Below are positions 26,935 through 36,284 of a stretch of DNA of 56,622 bases, piece by piece (within the stretch, counting starts at the first letter, position 1; each line of letters opens with the position of its first letter). The translations under genes and the position numbers were made by a program. The DNA is taken from the IMG/VR virus record IMGVR_UViG_3300043399_000099, positions 1 to 56,622 of that record. One strand, written 5' to 3'. The notes beneath the pieces were generated by a model. It saw only the letters and a list, made by a program, of their open reading frames with translations. It was not told where the DNA came from and made no database searches. The DNA comes from a virus.

Positions 26935-27136
26935 GGATGAAGATTGGACTACAATTATCTCAGGTTTTCTGGCAATCTTTGCGTATCTCGCATTGTTTGT
27001 AGGGGTAATCTATGGGTATATCTGGAATATCCTTACACTGTTTAATAACATGGATACAATCTCTGGGGTAGAAGCAGTAGTACGTTCTATTGGTATTATA
27101 GTTGGCCCTGCTGGCGCAATCATGGGGTACTTTTAA
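26924..27136 (+). CDS. small membrane protein with two transmembrane segments
   Basis: This 70-residue protein begins at ATG 26924. Hydrophobic segments lie at about 10-33 (IISGFLAIFAYLALFVGVIYGYIW) and 52-69 (VRSIGIIVGPAGAIMGYF), with a charged N-terminus. The topology would fit a holin, but it is in the middle operon, just upstream of RNR, not with the lysis genes. Its role is open. The overlap with the DUF1127 gene suggests coupled expression. Confidence 0.6.
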   Translation: MRNKDEDWTTIISGFLAIFAYLALFVGVIYGYIWNILTLFNNMDTISGVEAVVRSIGIIVGPAGAIMGYF

Positions 27137-29055
27137 TGAGCAGTAACTACCTACCTACAGATTATCAGTCCTTTATTGCAACTTCACGCTATGCCCGTTG
27201 GCTAGAGGAACAAGGTCGCCGTGAGAACTGGGGTGAGACTGTCTTTCGCTACATGGAGAACGTAGTCAATAAACTCCTTGCAAGCATTAACCACGTAGGT
27301 GGTGAGGCTATTGCTATTGAACAGGCTATCCTTAACCTAGACGTTATGCCTTCCATGCGAGCTGTTATGACTGCTGGCCCTGCGCTAGATCGTGATAACA
27401 CTGCGGGATATAACTGTTCGTATCTGCCTGTTGATGACCCTAAAGCTTTTGATGAAGCTATGTTTATCCTACTGTGTGGCACTGGTGTTGGCTTCTCTGT
27501 AGAGCGTCAGTTCATCAGCAAGCTGCCAGAAGTACCAGAGAATATGTACCAGTCCGAGACTACTGTTGTCGTTAAGGATAGCAAAGAGGGTTGGGCCAAG
27601 GCACTGCGTCAGGTTATCGCACTGCTGTACTCTGGTGAAATCCCTAAGTGGGACGTGTCTCTGGTTCGTCCTGCTGGTGCTAAGTTGAAGACCTTTGGTG
27701 GTCGTGCATCAGGCCCAGCGCCACTGGTTGACCTGTTCCAGTTTGTTATTGGGAAGTTCAAGGAAGCCAAGGGACGTAAGTTATCGTCTCTCGAATGCCA
27801 CGATATTATGTGTAAGATTGGTGAAGTTGTTGTAGTTGGTGGTGTTCGTCGTAGTGCTATGATTTCCCTATCTAACTTGTCAGATGATCGTATGCGTTAT
27901 GCGAAGTCTGGTAACTGGTGGGAAAATAACCCTCAGCGTGGTCTGGCTAACAACTCTGTGAGCTACACCGAGAAGCCAGATGCTACTAGCTTCATGCGTG
28001 AGTGGGTTGCTCTGATGGAGTCTGGTTCTGGTGAACGAGGTATCTTCAATCGTCAGGCATCCAAGAAGCAGGCAGCAAAGAATGGTCGCCGCAAGACTGA
28101 CTATGAGTTTGGCACTAACCCATGCTCCGAGATTATCCTGCGTCCCTACCAGTTCTGCAACCTGACGGAAGTTGTTGTACGTGCTACGGATACGATCAAG
28201 ACGCTGGAAGAGAAGGTTCGCCTTGCTACCATCTTGGGTACTATCCAATCGACCTACACTAAGTTCCCCTACCTGCGGAAGATTTGGCAAACCAATACAG
28301 AAGAAGAGCGTCTGCTTGGTGTGTCACTGACGGGGATCATGGACAACCCACTAATGACTACAAAGAATGCAGGTTTGTCTCAAACATTGGAGCATCTAAA
28401 GAATGTCGCTATTACTACTAATGCTGAGTGGGCTGGAATCCTTGGCGTTCCTGTATCTGCTGCTATTACTTGTGTTAAACCATCGGGAACCGTCTCGCAA
28501 CTTGTTGACTCCGCCTCAGGTATCCATGCTCGCCATAGTGCTTACTACATTCGGACTGTTCGAGGCGACAATAAAGACCCTCTTACACAGTTTATGAAGG
28601 ATCAAGGTATCCCGTCTGAACCTGATGTGATGAAGCCTACGCAGACAACTGTGTTTAGCTTCCCAATGAAGGCCCCAGAGGGTGCAGTGGTCACGGCTGA
28701 TCTTAGTGCTATCGACCAGTTGGAAATGTGGTTGGCCTATCAGCGTAGTTGGTGTGAGCATAAGCCTTCTGTTACTATTAACGTCAGAGGGCATGAGTGG
28801 GTTGAGGTAGGTGCTTTTGTCTACAAGCACTTTGATGAAATGTCTGGCGTATCTTTCTTGCCATACAATGAACATACCTACCAACAGGCTCCATACCAAG
28901 AGGTCGGTAAGTCAGAGTATGATAATCTGCTGTCTATGATGCCTAAGACTATTGACTGGGCTAAACTGGCGGACTACGAGAAAGAAGACAACACATCTGG
29001 ATCACAGACACTTGCTTGCTCTGGGGATAGTTGTGAGATTGTTGACCTGACTTAA
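27136..29055 (+). CDS. nrdJ: class II (B12-dependent) ribonucleotide reductase
   Basis: This 639-residue enzyme reduces ribonucleotides to deoxyribonucleotides using adenosylcobalamin. It has an N-terminal MPSMRAVMTAGPAL and YNCSYLPVDD region with a substrate-reducing Cys. LLCGTGVGFSVE and the catalytic GTNPCSEIILRP (NPCSE about 327-331) follow. Near the C-terminus ACSGDSCE supplies a Cys pair for re-reduction. No separate small subunit is needed. A glutaredoxin gene follows and is a likely electron donor. Dependence on host cobalamin is implied. Confidence 0.92.
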   Translation: MSSNYLPTDYQSFIATSRYARWLEEQGRRENWGETVFRYMENVVNKLLASINHVGGEAIAIEQAILNLDVMPSMRAVMTAGPALDRDNTAGYNCSYLPVDDPKAFDEAMFILLCGTGVGFSVERQFISKLPEVPENMYQSETTVVVKDSKEGWAKALRQVIALLYSGEIPKWDVSLVRPAGAKLKTFGGRASGPAPLVDLFQFVIGKFKEAKGRKLSSLECHDIMCKIGEVVVVGGVRRSAMISLSNLSDDRMRYAKSGNWWENNPQRGLANNSVSYTEKPDATSFMREWVALMESGSGERGIFNRQASKKQAAKNGRRKTDYEFGTNPCSEIILRPYQFCNLTEVVVRATDTIKTLEEKVRLATILGTIQSTYTKFPYLRKIWQTNTEEERLLGVSLTGIMDNPLMTTKNAGLSQTLEHLKNVAITTNAEWAGILGVPVSAAITCVKPSGTVSQLVDSASGIHARHSAYYIRTVRGDNKDPLTQFMKDQGIPSEPDVMKPTQTTVFSFPMKAPEGAVVTADLSAIDQLEMWLAYQRSWCEHKPSVTINVRGHEWVEVGAFVYKHFDEMSGVSFLPYNEHTYQQAPYQEVGKSEYDNLLSMMPKTIDWAKLADYEKEDNTSGSQTLACSGDSCEIVDLT

Positions 29056-29066
29056 CCTTGTAACAT

Positions 29067-29099
29067 AGCCTAGGACAGGATCAGCTTTTGTCCTAGGCT
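29067..29099 (+). other. long intergenic hairpin AGCCTAGGACA/TGTCCTAGGCT
   Basis: A perfect 11-bp stem with an 11-nt loop lies between the RNR stop and the glutaredoxin start. No T-run follows, so it is probably an mRNA stabiliser, attenuator or partial rho-independent terminator that lowers downstream expression. Confidence 0.65.
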
Positions 29100-29119
29100 T
29101 CATATCAAATGGAGTTAAC

Positions 29120-29350
29120 GTGTACACAATTATTGGAAGACCTGATTGTCGTTGGTGTGATAAAGCTAAGCAACTACTCACAGAAAAAGGACGAGAGTAT
29201 CAGTACATTGACTGCACTGAGAATACTTGGGTAGTGGCCATCATGTTGAAAGGCGGATACCGAAAGGTTCCACTAGTTATTCAACACACAGAAGTCATTG
29301 GTGGTTATGTAGAGCTAGAAGAGAAGTTTAAGGAACTATCCGATGGATGA
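29120..29350 (+). CDS. glutaredoxin
   Basis: This 76-residue thioredoxin-fold redox protein has active site CRWC (10-13), cis-Pro segment KVPLV (about 50-54) and a glutathione-site IGGY (60-63). It begins with GTG preceded by ATGGAG. It probably recycles the reductase encoded upstream. It overlaps phoH by 8 nt. Confidence 0.9.
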   Translation: MYTIIGRPDCRWCDKAKQLLTEKGREYQYIDCTENTWVVAIMLKGGYRKVPLVIQHTEVIGGYVELEEKFKELSDG

Positions 29351-30047
29351 AGGTAAGCCTAAAGGTAAACGAGTGAGTCGCTACAAGAATGCGGGGGCAG
29401 AAGCTACTGCACGTACTGTGAAACTTGTCGCTATGAATGACACACAGAAGCAGTACATTGCTGCACTAAACTCCCACAGTCAGATCATTGTGACAGGTTT
29501 CAGTGGTACAGGTAAGACTTACATCGCAGCAACACATGCAGCTAACCTTTACGCTAATCATCTGATTGACCGAATCATTATCACTCGACCTAACATCGCT
29601 GTTGGTAAAGACCTTGGGTATCTTCCGGGAACTCTAGAAGAGAAGTACACCCCTTGGATCATGCCAGTGCTTGACGTATTGGAACAACAGCTTGGTAAGA
29701 ATGTTGTTGATACCGCGATGAAAGCTGGCAATATCCAGATGGTTCCTCTGTCTGTTATGCGTGGACGCAGCTTCAATAGGGCTTTCATTATTGTGGACGA
29801 AGCGCAGAACCTTACTGTACACGAGATGAAAATGCTATTGACTCGCGTAGGTAAAGAGTGTACTATTGTTATCAACGGAGATATCAAGCAGAGTGACATA
29901 CAGACACAGAGTGGTCTTAGTAAGATTCTGCATCTAGCTAAGAAATACAATATGGATATCCCAACCATTGAGTTTGGTGTTGATGATATTGTTCGTAGTG
30001 ATATCTGTAAGCAGTGGATTATTGCATTCGAAGAGGAGAAGCTATAA
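29343..30047 (+). CDS. phoH: PhoH-like ATPase
   Basis: This 234-residue P-loop protein has Walker A GFSGTGKT (52-59), the TRPN segment and Walker B FIIVDEAQN (148-156), then sensor residues INGDIKQSD. PhoH is common in marine phages. Its function is uncertain, with proposals of RNA metabolism or phosphate-stress response. It ends by overlapping the DUF3310 gene by 1 nt. Confidence 0.9.
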   Translation: MDEGKPKGKRVSRYKNAGAEATARTVKLVAMNDTQKQYIAALNSHSQIIVTGFSGTGKTYIAATHAANLYANHLIDRIIITRPNIAVGKDLGYLPGTLEEKYTPWIMPVLDVLEQQLGKNVVDTAMKAGNIQMVPLSVMRGRSFNRAFIIVDEAQNLTVHEMKMLLTRVGKECTIVINGDIKQSDIQTQSGLSKILHLAKKYNMDIPTIEFGVDDIVRSDICKQWIIAFEEEKL

Positions 30048-30334
30048 TGGCTAAGTGGGATGTACTAGGTTGGCAAGAACCTGAAGAAGAAGCAAAGACA
30101 GACAATGTGAACCACCCAAAGCACTATGGTCAGGGTGATATTGAGTGCATTGATTACATTGCGGACTTCCTGACGTATGATGAATATGTTGGGTATCTAC
30201 GGGGCAATGTCGCAAAGTATCTGCATCGTTGGCGCTACAAGAATGGACTAGAAGACTTGAAGAAAGCACAGTGGTATCTGGCAAGGTTAGTTGAAGAGGT
30301 GGACAATGAAGAAAACAACCCTCATAAAACCTAA
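30047..30334 (+). CDS. DUF3310 protein, T7 gp1.7 nucleotide-kinase-like
   Basis: This 95-residue protein has the DUF3310 pattern: VNHPKHYGQGDIECIDYI, then YLRGNVAKYLHRWRYKNG and LEDLKKAQWYLARL. T7 gp1.7 of this family is a dTMP/dGMP kinase, so a nucleotide-kinase role next to ThyX and RNR functions is plausible. The start at 30047 overlaps the phoH stop (TAATG). Confidence 0.85.
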   Translation: MAKWDVLGWQEPEEEAKTDNVNHPKHYGQGDIECIDYIADFLTYDEYVGYLRGNVAKYLHRWRYKNGLEDLKKAQWYLARLVEEVDNEENNPHKT

Positions 30335-30554
30335 GGATAAACCAATTGAAATAGCTGTAATGCCCCTCGAAGAAGAAGCCAAGCAGTTTACTGCAAAGAA
30401 AAAGTTTGGTGGGCCACCCAAGCCTATGACATCCCGTATCTACCTTACGGGGATGGCAATGAATGCCCTGTTGTCTAGGTCTACGGGTCTAGTACGTAGG
30501 GAAGAGATCAAGCGTGAGGCAGAGGACTGGGCCGACTTTATGCTTGAAGACTAA
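30306..30554 (+). CDS. hypothetical basic protein, last gene of the plus-strand operon
   Basis: This 82-residue protein begins at ATG 30306 within the end of the DUF3310 gene. It is Lys-rich at the N-terminus and has a helical middle (SRIYLTGMAMNALLSRSTG). No family was recognised. The terminator follows 31 nt after the stop. Confidence 0.6.
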   Translation: MKKTTLIKPKDKPIEIAVMPLEEEAKQFTAKKKFGGPPKPMTSRIYLTGMAMNALLSRSTGLVRREEIKREAEDWADFMLED

Positions 30555-30585
30555 CAACAAGAACACCCATACTGTAAAACTTAAA

Positions 30586-30613
30586 GGGAGCCTTTCGGCT
30601 CCCTCTCTTTTTG
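30586..30613 (+). terminator. strong terminator between convergent operons
   Basis: GGGAGCC-TTTC-GGCTCCC followed by TCTCTTTTTG is a textbook rho-independent terminator for the plus-strand operon. The minus-strand internal virion gene ends at 30615, so it may also stop late transcription, although the minus-strand T-run (CTTTAA) is poor. Confidence 0.9.
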
Positions 30614-30614
30614 T

Positions 30615-33600
30615 TTACTGTCTTCTTTGATCTGGGAAACCTTTAACAGGCTCTGTCATTTGGTTAGACCACGCCATGATAGCCTGTCTTTTTTTAACCT
30701 CTTCCTCAACATTCTCAGAAGCACCGAGGAAAGAAGCAGCATCTGCAAACTCCCCGTTAGTAAAAGCTCTTACTGCGGTGTCATAGATATCTTTCTTACC
30801 AGAACTTTTAATGGCTTTTCTTTCTTCAATGACATAAAGATTACGAACATACCCTGCAGCCAACCGAGGTTTTTTATCTAGGAGTTCAATGAAGCTTTGC
30901 TCTATTTGATTCTTAGCCTTATCTCTCTCAATAGTAATAAATTGATTTAACAGATACCTCTGATCATCAGTATTTGTAATCTCATTATAAGTCTTATCAC
31001 CAAACCTACCACCATGCTTAACTTGATCTCTCCAAGCAACGAACATCCTAGGCAGGTTCTTACCCAGAATTTCCCTCACAAAGATATCTGCAGCAGGGTT
31101 TTCTACAGTCTTGTTGCCATAGATTTCAAACTCCTTGATTTGCATACGGCTCATCTCTTCCTGCAACTGGTTAGGTTTTGCAGATGTTTGCATACCAAGC
31201 TGCTTAGAGAGGGGGTCAAAAGTACCAATAGGAGTAGAGCTGAATGGGCTGTAATAAGGGATAGCGGACTTACCGTTGTAGCTCTGTGCGTACTGTACAA
31301 AGTCTACCTCTGGCAAGAAGCGTGTTGCTCTGCGGATCATCTCATCTATGAAGTTACCTTCACCATAGGTTTCAACATTGTCCAAATCTCCACCAAGAAC
31401 TTCTCTCGTGTACGGGGTAGTACCTAGCTCAGGGTTAACCTGCCCATAGAAGTCTCGTGTTGGGGTCAGAGGATAGGTGAACGTAGCAGCAATGTCTCCC
31501 AACGACCGAGCAAGACCAACTGTTAGAACACCCTCGTCATAGCTCTTTGCTATCTCTGTAAAGAGTGGGGCATCAATACCTATGTCAGTCTGACCTACAG
31601 AGATATCCATCATGGTACTAATGATACCCTCTGTTGGTAGGTCATTCTTCCAACGATAATAAAGATCACCCAAATACATATTCATCAGCCAAGGGCCAGC
31701 AGTACGGCTTAGGTCAACAAGACCTGTATCTGTCTTGAGCTTGTCATAGTCAACAGTACCTTCAGTAGATGCAGCAGTGTATGCACCCAACATAAAAAGG
31801 GAAGCCCCTGTCATCTGCCGTGCAAAACGATCCTGACCAGTCTTGTTGACATCCCCAAAGACAACACTATCATACTTGTTCAGACCACCAGTCATAAGAC
31901 CAATAGGTGTGTAGTCATTGATATGTTCAAGGTGGTTAGCGATATAACGAGGGAATGGTATACCAAAACCTGCGGATACAACAAAGGGTAGCTTGTGGTG
32001 TGCGTCGATAACACCCTGTGCTAGCTTACCAAAGGCAGACTTGTCACCCCTGTAGGAACGCTGGAAGGTAAACCTACGAGCATCATCAATAGCCTTAGTC
32101 ATAACACCTTCTGGAAGATTATCCAGTGGGATTTTCTTCGCTAGGAACTCACCGAGATTTTTACCAATGGCAGGATCAGCAATGTCCCTCAACTGTCTGT
32201 CTACACTAGAGTAGAGGACACCCTGCTTAAACACAGAGTCCACAGTGGAGTTCAGTATGTTGACACCCCTGCCAACCTTAGCCAAGCGAGAGGTACTCTC
32301 AGAGGCTGTCTCAGCACGAGTAGCTTCATAGAACAGTTCAGAGTACTGCTCTGGTTGTTCCTCAAGGAAGACCTCTTTGAAGAGCTTTGCGTCACCCTTG
32401 TTCCAAGAGAGTCCTTTGATTGTGGATAGAGTACCACCAACCCACTTACGTTGTACTTTATCCCCAACTTTTTTACCTACAGTGACGTTGGCTACGTTCT
32501 TCCAGAATTGGTCGGACATATCAATGAGTACGTTACCAGCAGAGGTGATAGTGTTAGCAGCAGTAGTACCAAGCTGAGAGGTCATAAAGGCAATACGAAT
32601 AGAGTCTGCCTCTTTCAGTGCATTGTAGAGGGGGTTGCCCTTGTCCTTATACACGCTGGCAGCAACAGTACGCAACTCAGAATCAGCCAGAGTCTCAAGC
32701 CCGCTTGCTGCTAGGAAGTCCAAGTCTCTTGTAGTTGCCTCGACCTCTCCCTTTGCAGTAGCCTTTGCTGTGGAACGAGTCTGAGCCTGCTTAATGTAGC
32801 TTGCTTCTGCCAGTGTCTTACCAGCCTGAGACAAGTCAGCGAGGAAGATATAAGAGGTTTGTTCTTTTGATAGGCCATACTTAGTGCGTAGGTCAGTCAA
32901 GTAGCTGCTATCAATCTTACCCGACTGCAGACCTTTCGCAACAGCAGAAGAGATACGCTCGTTAGGCTTGATTTTCAAACCCTCTGTCATCTCAATAGTA
33001 GCAGCAGTGATACTACGTAGTGTATCTATAGAGAGGTTGCTTGTGATAAACCTGTCTACTTTACCATTCAAGACTTCCTTCTTAAGGAGATTACCCTTCT
33101 CAACCAACTTAGGGTCAAGAGGGTCAAGCTTAACGCCCTTGAAACGTGCATCTAAGGCCAACGCTGTAGATACAGCACGATCAGCAGCAGCAGAAACTTT
33201 TGCAGGTTCCACCGAGGCTATCGTTGTCTTAGCATTAGTAACACCAGTAGTCTTAGTCGCAAGATTTGCAGCATCACGAGCAACAAGACTATCAACAATA
33301 CCACGCTGGGTTCTTGTGTCTAACGCACGAGTGGCAGAACCTAATGCACCACCAATGGTAGCTGCAATAAGTCCATCACGAAGAAGGTTGCCTGTTGTAT
33401 ATTCTTGCCCAGAAGCTTTCTCACGAGTCTTACCCTGCAGGAAGGATTGACCAGCACCAAGAGAACCTTCTACTACAGCAGAGGATACACCCCCCATGAG
33501 GGCTTGTTTAGCGATTGTGCCTGCAACCTGATCTTTAACAGCACCAGTGGCAACACCCTTACGCACAAGCTCAGAGATAGTCTGACGCATTGCTAGTTGC

Positions 33601-34037
33601 GCAGCCTTACCCGCTGCCTTTGCAGCAAGCTTAGAACCTACACCCCAACCAGCCGTACCCACTGTGGCGAGAGTGCTGGGAGACGTAGCGAAGGCTGACA
33701 GGTAGTCTACTGCACCATCCAGCATCCCCGTGCCACCACCCTCAGCCCTGTCATAGGCCATCATGAGATTGCCAAAAGACTTCAACTCTTCTTGGGGAAG
33801 GTTCTCCTGTTTTACAAAATTGTAATCCTTGAGTGCAGTAATCTCATTGGTATCCTGCCAGCGCATATGCTCAACGAACTTATCTGTTAAACCTTCCGCC
33901 CCAAGCTTCTTCATCTCGTCGCCAGACAGGCCATAACGAGAACTTCTAAAGAACAGCACAAGGTCTTTTTGAAACTCAGGGTTATCCTTAAGTTCCATAA
34001 AGTCCTTGCCATCAACCTCTTCTAGGTAGCTACCCAT
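30615..34037 (-). CDS. large internal virion (ejection) protein, gp16-like position
   Basis: This 1140-residue protein is the last gene of the late operon. It is largely helical, with an Ala/Gly-rich hydrophobic region near 125-230 (WGVGSKLAAKAAGKAAQLAMRQT, AGTIAKQALMGGVSSAVVEGSLGAG) that could insert into membrane. A long helical and polar remainder follows. Position, length and composition match the ejection-core proteins of T7-like phages that form a channel across the envelope. Sequence-level similarity to T7 gp16 was not apparent, and no transglycosylase motif was seen. The wall-cutting activity is instead in the separate 226-residue gene. Confidence 0.75.
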   Translation of the reverse strand: MGSYLEEVDGKDFMELKDNPEFQKDLVLFFRSSRYGLSGDEMKKLGAEGLTDKFVEHMRWQDTNEITALKDYNFVKQENLPQEELKSFGNLMMAYDRAEGGGTGMLDGAVDYLSAFATSPSTLATVGTAGWGVGSKLAAKAAGKAAQLAMRQTISELVRKGVATGAVKDQVAGTIAKQALMGGVSSAVVEGSLGAGQSFLQGKTREKASGQEYTTGNLLRDGLIAATIGGALGSATRALDTRTQRGIVDSLVARDAANLATKTTGVTNAKTTIASVEPAKVSAAADRAVSTALALDARFKGVKLDPLDPKLVEKGNLLKKEVLNGKVDRFITSNLSIDTLRSITAATIEMTEGLKIKPNERISSAVAKGLQSGKIDSSYLTDLRTKYGLSKEQTSYIFLADLSQAGKTLAEASYIKQAQTRSTAKATAKGEVEATTRDLDFLAASGLETLADSELRTVAASVYKDKGNPLYNALKEADSIRIAFMTSQLGTTAANTITSAGNVLIDMSDQFWKNVANVTVGKKVGDKVQRKWVGGTLSTIKGLSWNKGDAKLFKEVFLEEQPEQYSELFYEATRAETASESTSRLAKVGRGVNILNSTVDSVFKQGVLYSSVDRQLRDIADPAIGKNLGEFLAKKIPLDNLPEGVMTKAIDDARRFTFQRSYRGDKSAFGKLAQGVIDAHHKLPFVVSAGFGIPFPRYIANHLEHINDYTPIGLMTGGLNKYDSVVFGDVNKTGQDRFARQMTGASLFMLGAYTAASTEGTVDYDKLKTDTGLVDLSRTAGPWLMNMYLGDLYYRWKNDLPTEGIISTMMDISVGQTDIGIDAPLFTEIAKSYDEGVLTVGLARSLGDIAATFTYPLTPTRDFYGQVNPELGTTPYTREVLGGDLDNVETYGEGNFIDEMIRRATRFLPEVDFVQYAQSYNGKSAIPYYSPFSSTPIGTFDPLSKQLGMQTSAKPNQLQEEMSRMQIKEFEIYGNKTVENPAADIFVREILGKNLPRMFVAWRDQVKHGGRFGDKTYNEITNTDDQRYLLNQFITIERDKAKNQIEQSFIELLDKKPRLAAGYVRNLYVIEERKAIKSSGKKDIYDTAVRAFTNGEFADAASFLGASENVEEEVKKRQAIMAWSNQMTEPVKGFPDQRRQ

Positions 34038-35086
34038 TATTGTCCTAGCCCCATGTTCTCGTCCACTATACTATCAAGGGTGGACTCTGCAGTACCAGTG
34101 ATAAGCCCCTGAAGCTCTTCCTCTGTATCAGTGGGGTTAACTGGGACTACAGGAACTACAGGTGCTGGTGGGGGTGATTGTACAAAGCTTTCTGCAAAAG
34201 TCTTAGGGTCTGTTAAGACTGCATCAAAGTTGTCTACAAGAGCTTGCGCCCCGATATTACCTACAGTAACTGCAGTACGAATTTGATCTGTCACGAAAGC
34301 AGCCGCCTGTGTTGGGCTTAGGGTGGATTGTGGAGAGTAAGCTAATTCTCCTGCACGTTGTTCAGCCAACGCAAACAAGTTTGCCACCTCAGGTGCAGCA
34401 TTACTTGATACGGTGATATCCCCAGTACGCTCATTTACGGCAAAAGAGTCTGCGAACTGAGTCTGCAAAGCGGATGCAATCTGATTTTTCATAGCCTTGG
34501 TGTCAGTGAAGTCTGGGCCAGATACATAGTTAAAGTTCAAATCAAGGGGTTCCATTGGGGTAACCCCAACAGGGGCATAAACCTCTGCACCAAAGCGTCT
34601 TTGCAAATCTTCTACACTAGTAGCACTATAGATAGCTTCAGCCAGTGCCTCAGCAGATTGTTCTGGGTCTGTCGTATCTCTATCAGTAGATACACCATTG
34701 ATAAGAGCGGTTGAGATAACTTCATCACCAGCCTCTTCAAGGTACTTAGTGACAGTTAGGTTTAGGTCTTCAACATACTTCTTGTCAACTTTTTTATTCT
34801 TCTCGTACTGGTCAAGGAAAAGACTAAGCTGACCTGTACGCTGCAAAACTAACGCACTTGTGTCTGTTAGGCCAGCAATAATACCTGCAGAAAGTTCTGC
34901 TTGCATAGCAGCCTTTGTCGCTGTCTTTTTTGCAAGACGCTCAATATAACGATCCTGATAGGCTGCAAGTAGAGTCTTTTGATACTCTTCTCTCTTGAAT
35001 GCGTAGGCTCTATCTTCAGTCTCTTTTGCAGCTTTCTGATCAAGAACATACGTCAAGCCTTCGTTTATACCCTGCCAAAAACCCAT
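34037..35086 (-). CDS. putative internal virion protein
   Basis: This 349-residue protein has a helical, charged N-terminal half (KREEYQKTLLAAYQDRYIERLAKKTA is part of a long helix) and a Pro/Val-rich segment near the C-terminus (PPPAPVVPVVPVNP). It lies between two virion genes with 1-nt overlaps. An ejection-protein or core role is inferred from position. Confidence 0.65.
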   Translation of the reverse strand: MGFWQGINEGLTYVLDQKAAKETEDRAYAFKREEYQKTLLAAYQDRYIERLAKKTATKAAMQAELSAGIIAGLTDTSALVLQRTGQLSLFLDQYEKNKKVDKKYVEDLNLTVTKYLEEAGDEVISTALINGVSTDRDTTDPEQSAEALAEAIYSATSVEDLQRRFGAEVYAPVGVTPMEPLDLNFNYVSGPDFTDTKAMKNQIASALQTQFADSFAVNERTGDITVSSNAAPEVANLFALAEQRAGELAYSPQSTLSPTQAAAFVTDQIRTAVTVGNIGAQALVDNFDAVLTDPKTFAESFVQSPPPAPVVPVVPVNPTDTEEELQGLITGTAESTLDSIVDENMGLGQ

Positions 35087-35586
35087 TACTTAACTCCTCT
35101 TGACATCAGACCCTTAGGCTTTTCTACTGCAACTCTTTCCGCAGGTGAAACTTCCAAGACTTTTTTAGGTGGATTCTTATCCATTTGTTTAATCATTTTC
35201 TTGGCTAAGCCAGTGTTCTTCGCCTTGTTATACTCAGCCTTCTCTTCTTTATCCTCAAACCCATCATCAGGGTTAAGTCCAAAGGCAATAGCACCCTGCT
35301 TGATAAACTCATGGATCACAGGGGAGATCAGTAGCGCAACATCAATAGAGTGCATACCCTTAGATACAGCACCACGCATGATGCCATTGGTAATGCTCAT
35401 TACATCTAGCTCATCTACCTCAATCAGATCAAGGACACCATCAAGCATCTCTGGATCAGAGAGACGAGCCAAGTGCATTTGGATTGCTTCTTCTGGATCA
35501 ACAATCTCTGGGGGACGTTCCCAAGGAAAACCTTTAGGTTCTGTAGTCAAAGATTGACCGGGGATAGGCGCACTAAACATATCCAT
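35086..35586 (-). CDS. conserved virion-associated protein
   Basis: This 166-residue protein has a conserved N-terminus (MFSAPIPGQSLTTEPKGFPWERPP) seen in marine podoviruses and myoviruses next to internal virion genes. A helical domain (LDLIEVDELDVMSITNGIMRG) and a basic tail follow. Function is unknown. It is expressed with the internal virion proteins. Confidence 0.7.
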   Translation of the reverse strand: MDMFSAPIPGQSLTTEPKGFPWERPPEIVDPEEAIQMHLARLSDPEMLDGVLDLIEVDELDVMSITNGIMRGAVSKGMHSIDVALLISPVIHEFIKQGAIAFGLNPDDGFEDKEEKAEYNKAKNTGLAKKMIKQMDKNPPKKVLEVSPAERVAVEKPKGLMSRGVK

Positions 35587-35588
35587 TC

Positions 35589-36269
35589 TTACTCTCCAGA
35601 AATCTTATTGTATCTACGCAACCAGTCAGACTGGTATCTCTCAGCAGTAAGACCATTGTTAGCAGCCAAAGCTTCTTCACTCATCTTACCAGAAGGGTTA
35701 CCAGTAAACCAAACAACAGGAACTTTTGTAACATCGTTGTTGTTCGCAGCGAGAATCTCTTGCACATACTTTGCAGCTACGATATCTTGAACTTCTGTAG
35801 GTGCTTCCTTGGCAGTCTTATACTCAGTGCCAACACCATACTTACTTGACAAACTTCTCCACGTGCTATCAATAAATTGGTACCCCCCAGAGGCAGAGCT
35901 TTTAGGGTTCTTAGCACTATAGTCTCCACCAGACTCTTTACTCTTGAGTGCGGATAGAATACGTCTGATACCTTTATCTGTCACATCAGCAGAGATAGAA
36001 CCTGCCAGTTTGTTTGAGGTAGTACCTTTAGGTGATCCTGCAGGAGTAGTCGGCATCTGCTGTCTTTGTTCTGCAACAGGTGCAAATACATCACGAGAGA
36101 AGCTCATGTACTGTGGCAATAGGTCATCGAACTCTGAGAGCTTTTGCTCAGTCTTTGCCATGCGAGAAGCAAGACCAGCACCAGCCCTTACGTTTTCTCC
36201 AGAGGCAGCCGCAGAACGAATCCTTTCCACAAGGGAAGCTGCACTCTTGTAATTTTTACTATAGTCCAT
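35589..36269 (-). CDS. virion-associated lytic transglycosylase
   Basis: This 226-residue protein has a helical N-terminal part (1-95) and a lysozyme/SLT-like domain. The catalytic Glu lies in LKSKESGGDYSAKNP (Glu112), followed by SASGGYQFIDSTW (126-138). This pattern is typical of peptidoglycan glycosidases carried in virions to open a local hole during DNA injection. Its place among internal virion genes supports that. It is distinct from the M15 endolysin used for lysis. Confidence 0.85.
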   Translation of the reverse strand: MDYSKNYKSAASLVERIRSAAASGENVRAGAGLASRMAKTEQKLSEFDDLLPQYMSFSRDVFAPVAEQRQQMPTTPAGSPKGTTSNKLAGSISADVTDKGIRRILSALKSKESGGDYSAKNPKSSASGGYQFIDSTWRSLSSKYGVGTEYKTAKEAPTEVQDIVAAKYVQEILAANNNDVTKVPVVWFTGNPSGKMSEEALAANNGLTAERYQSDWLRRYNKISGE

Positions 36270-36284
36270 TGTTATCCCTTAGTA

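Noticed and set aside
30615-34037. Lysozyme or transglycosylase domain in the largest internal virion protein, as in T7 gp16
   Set aside because: No E-S-G-G or similar catalytic block was found in it; the activity is encoded by the separate gene at 35589-36269.
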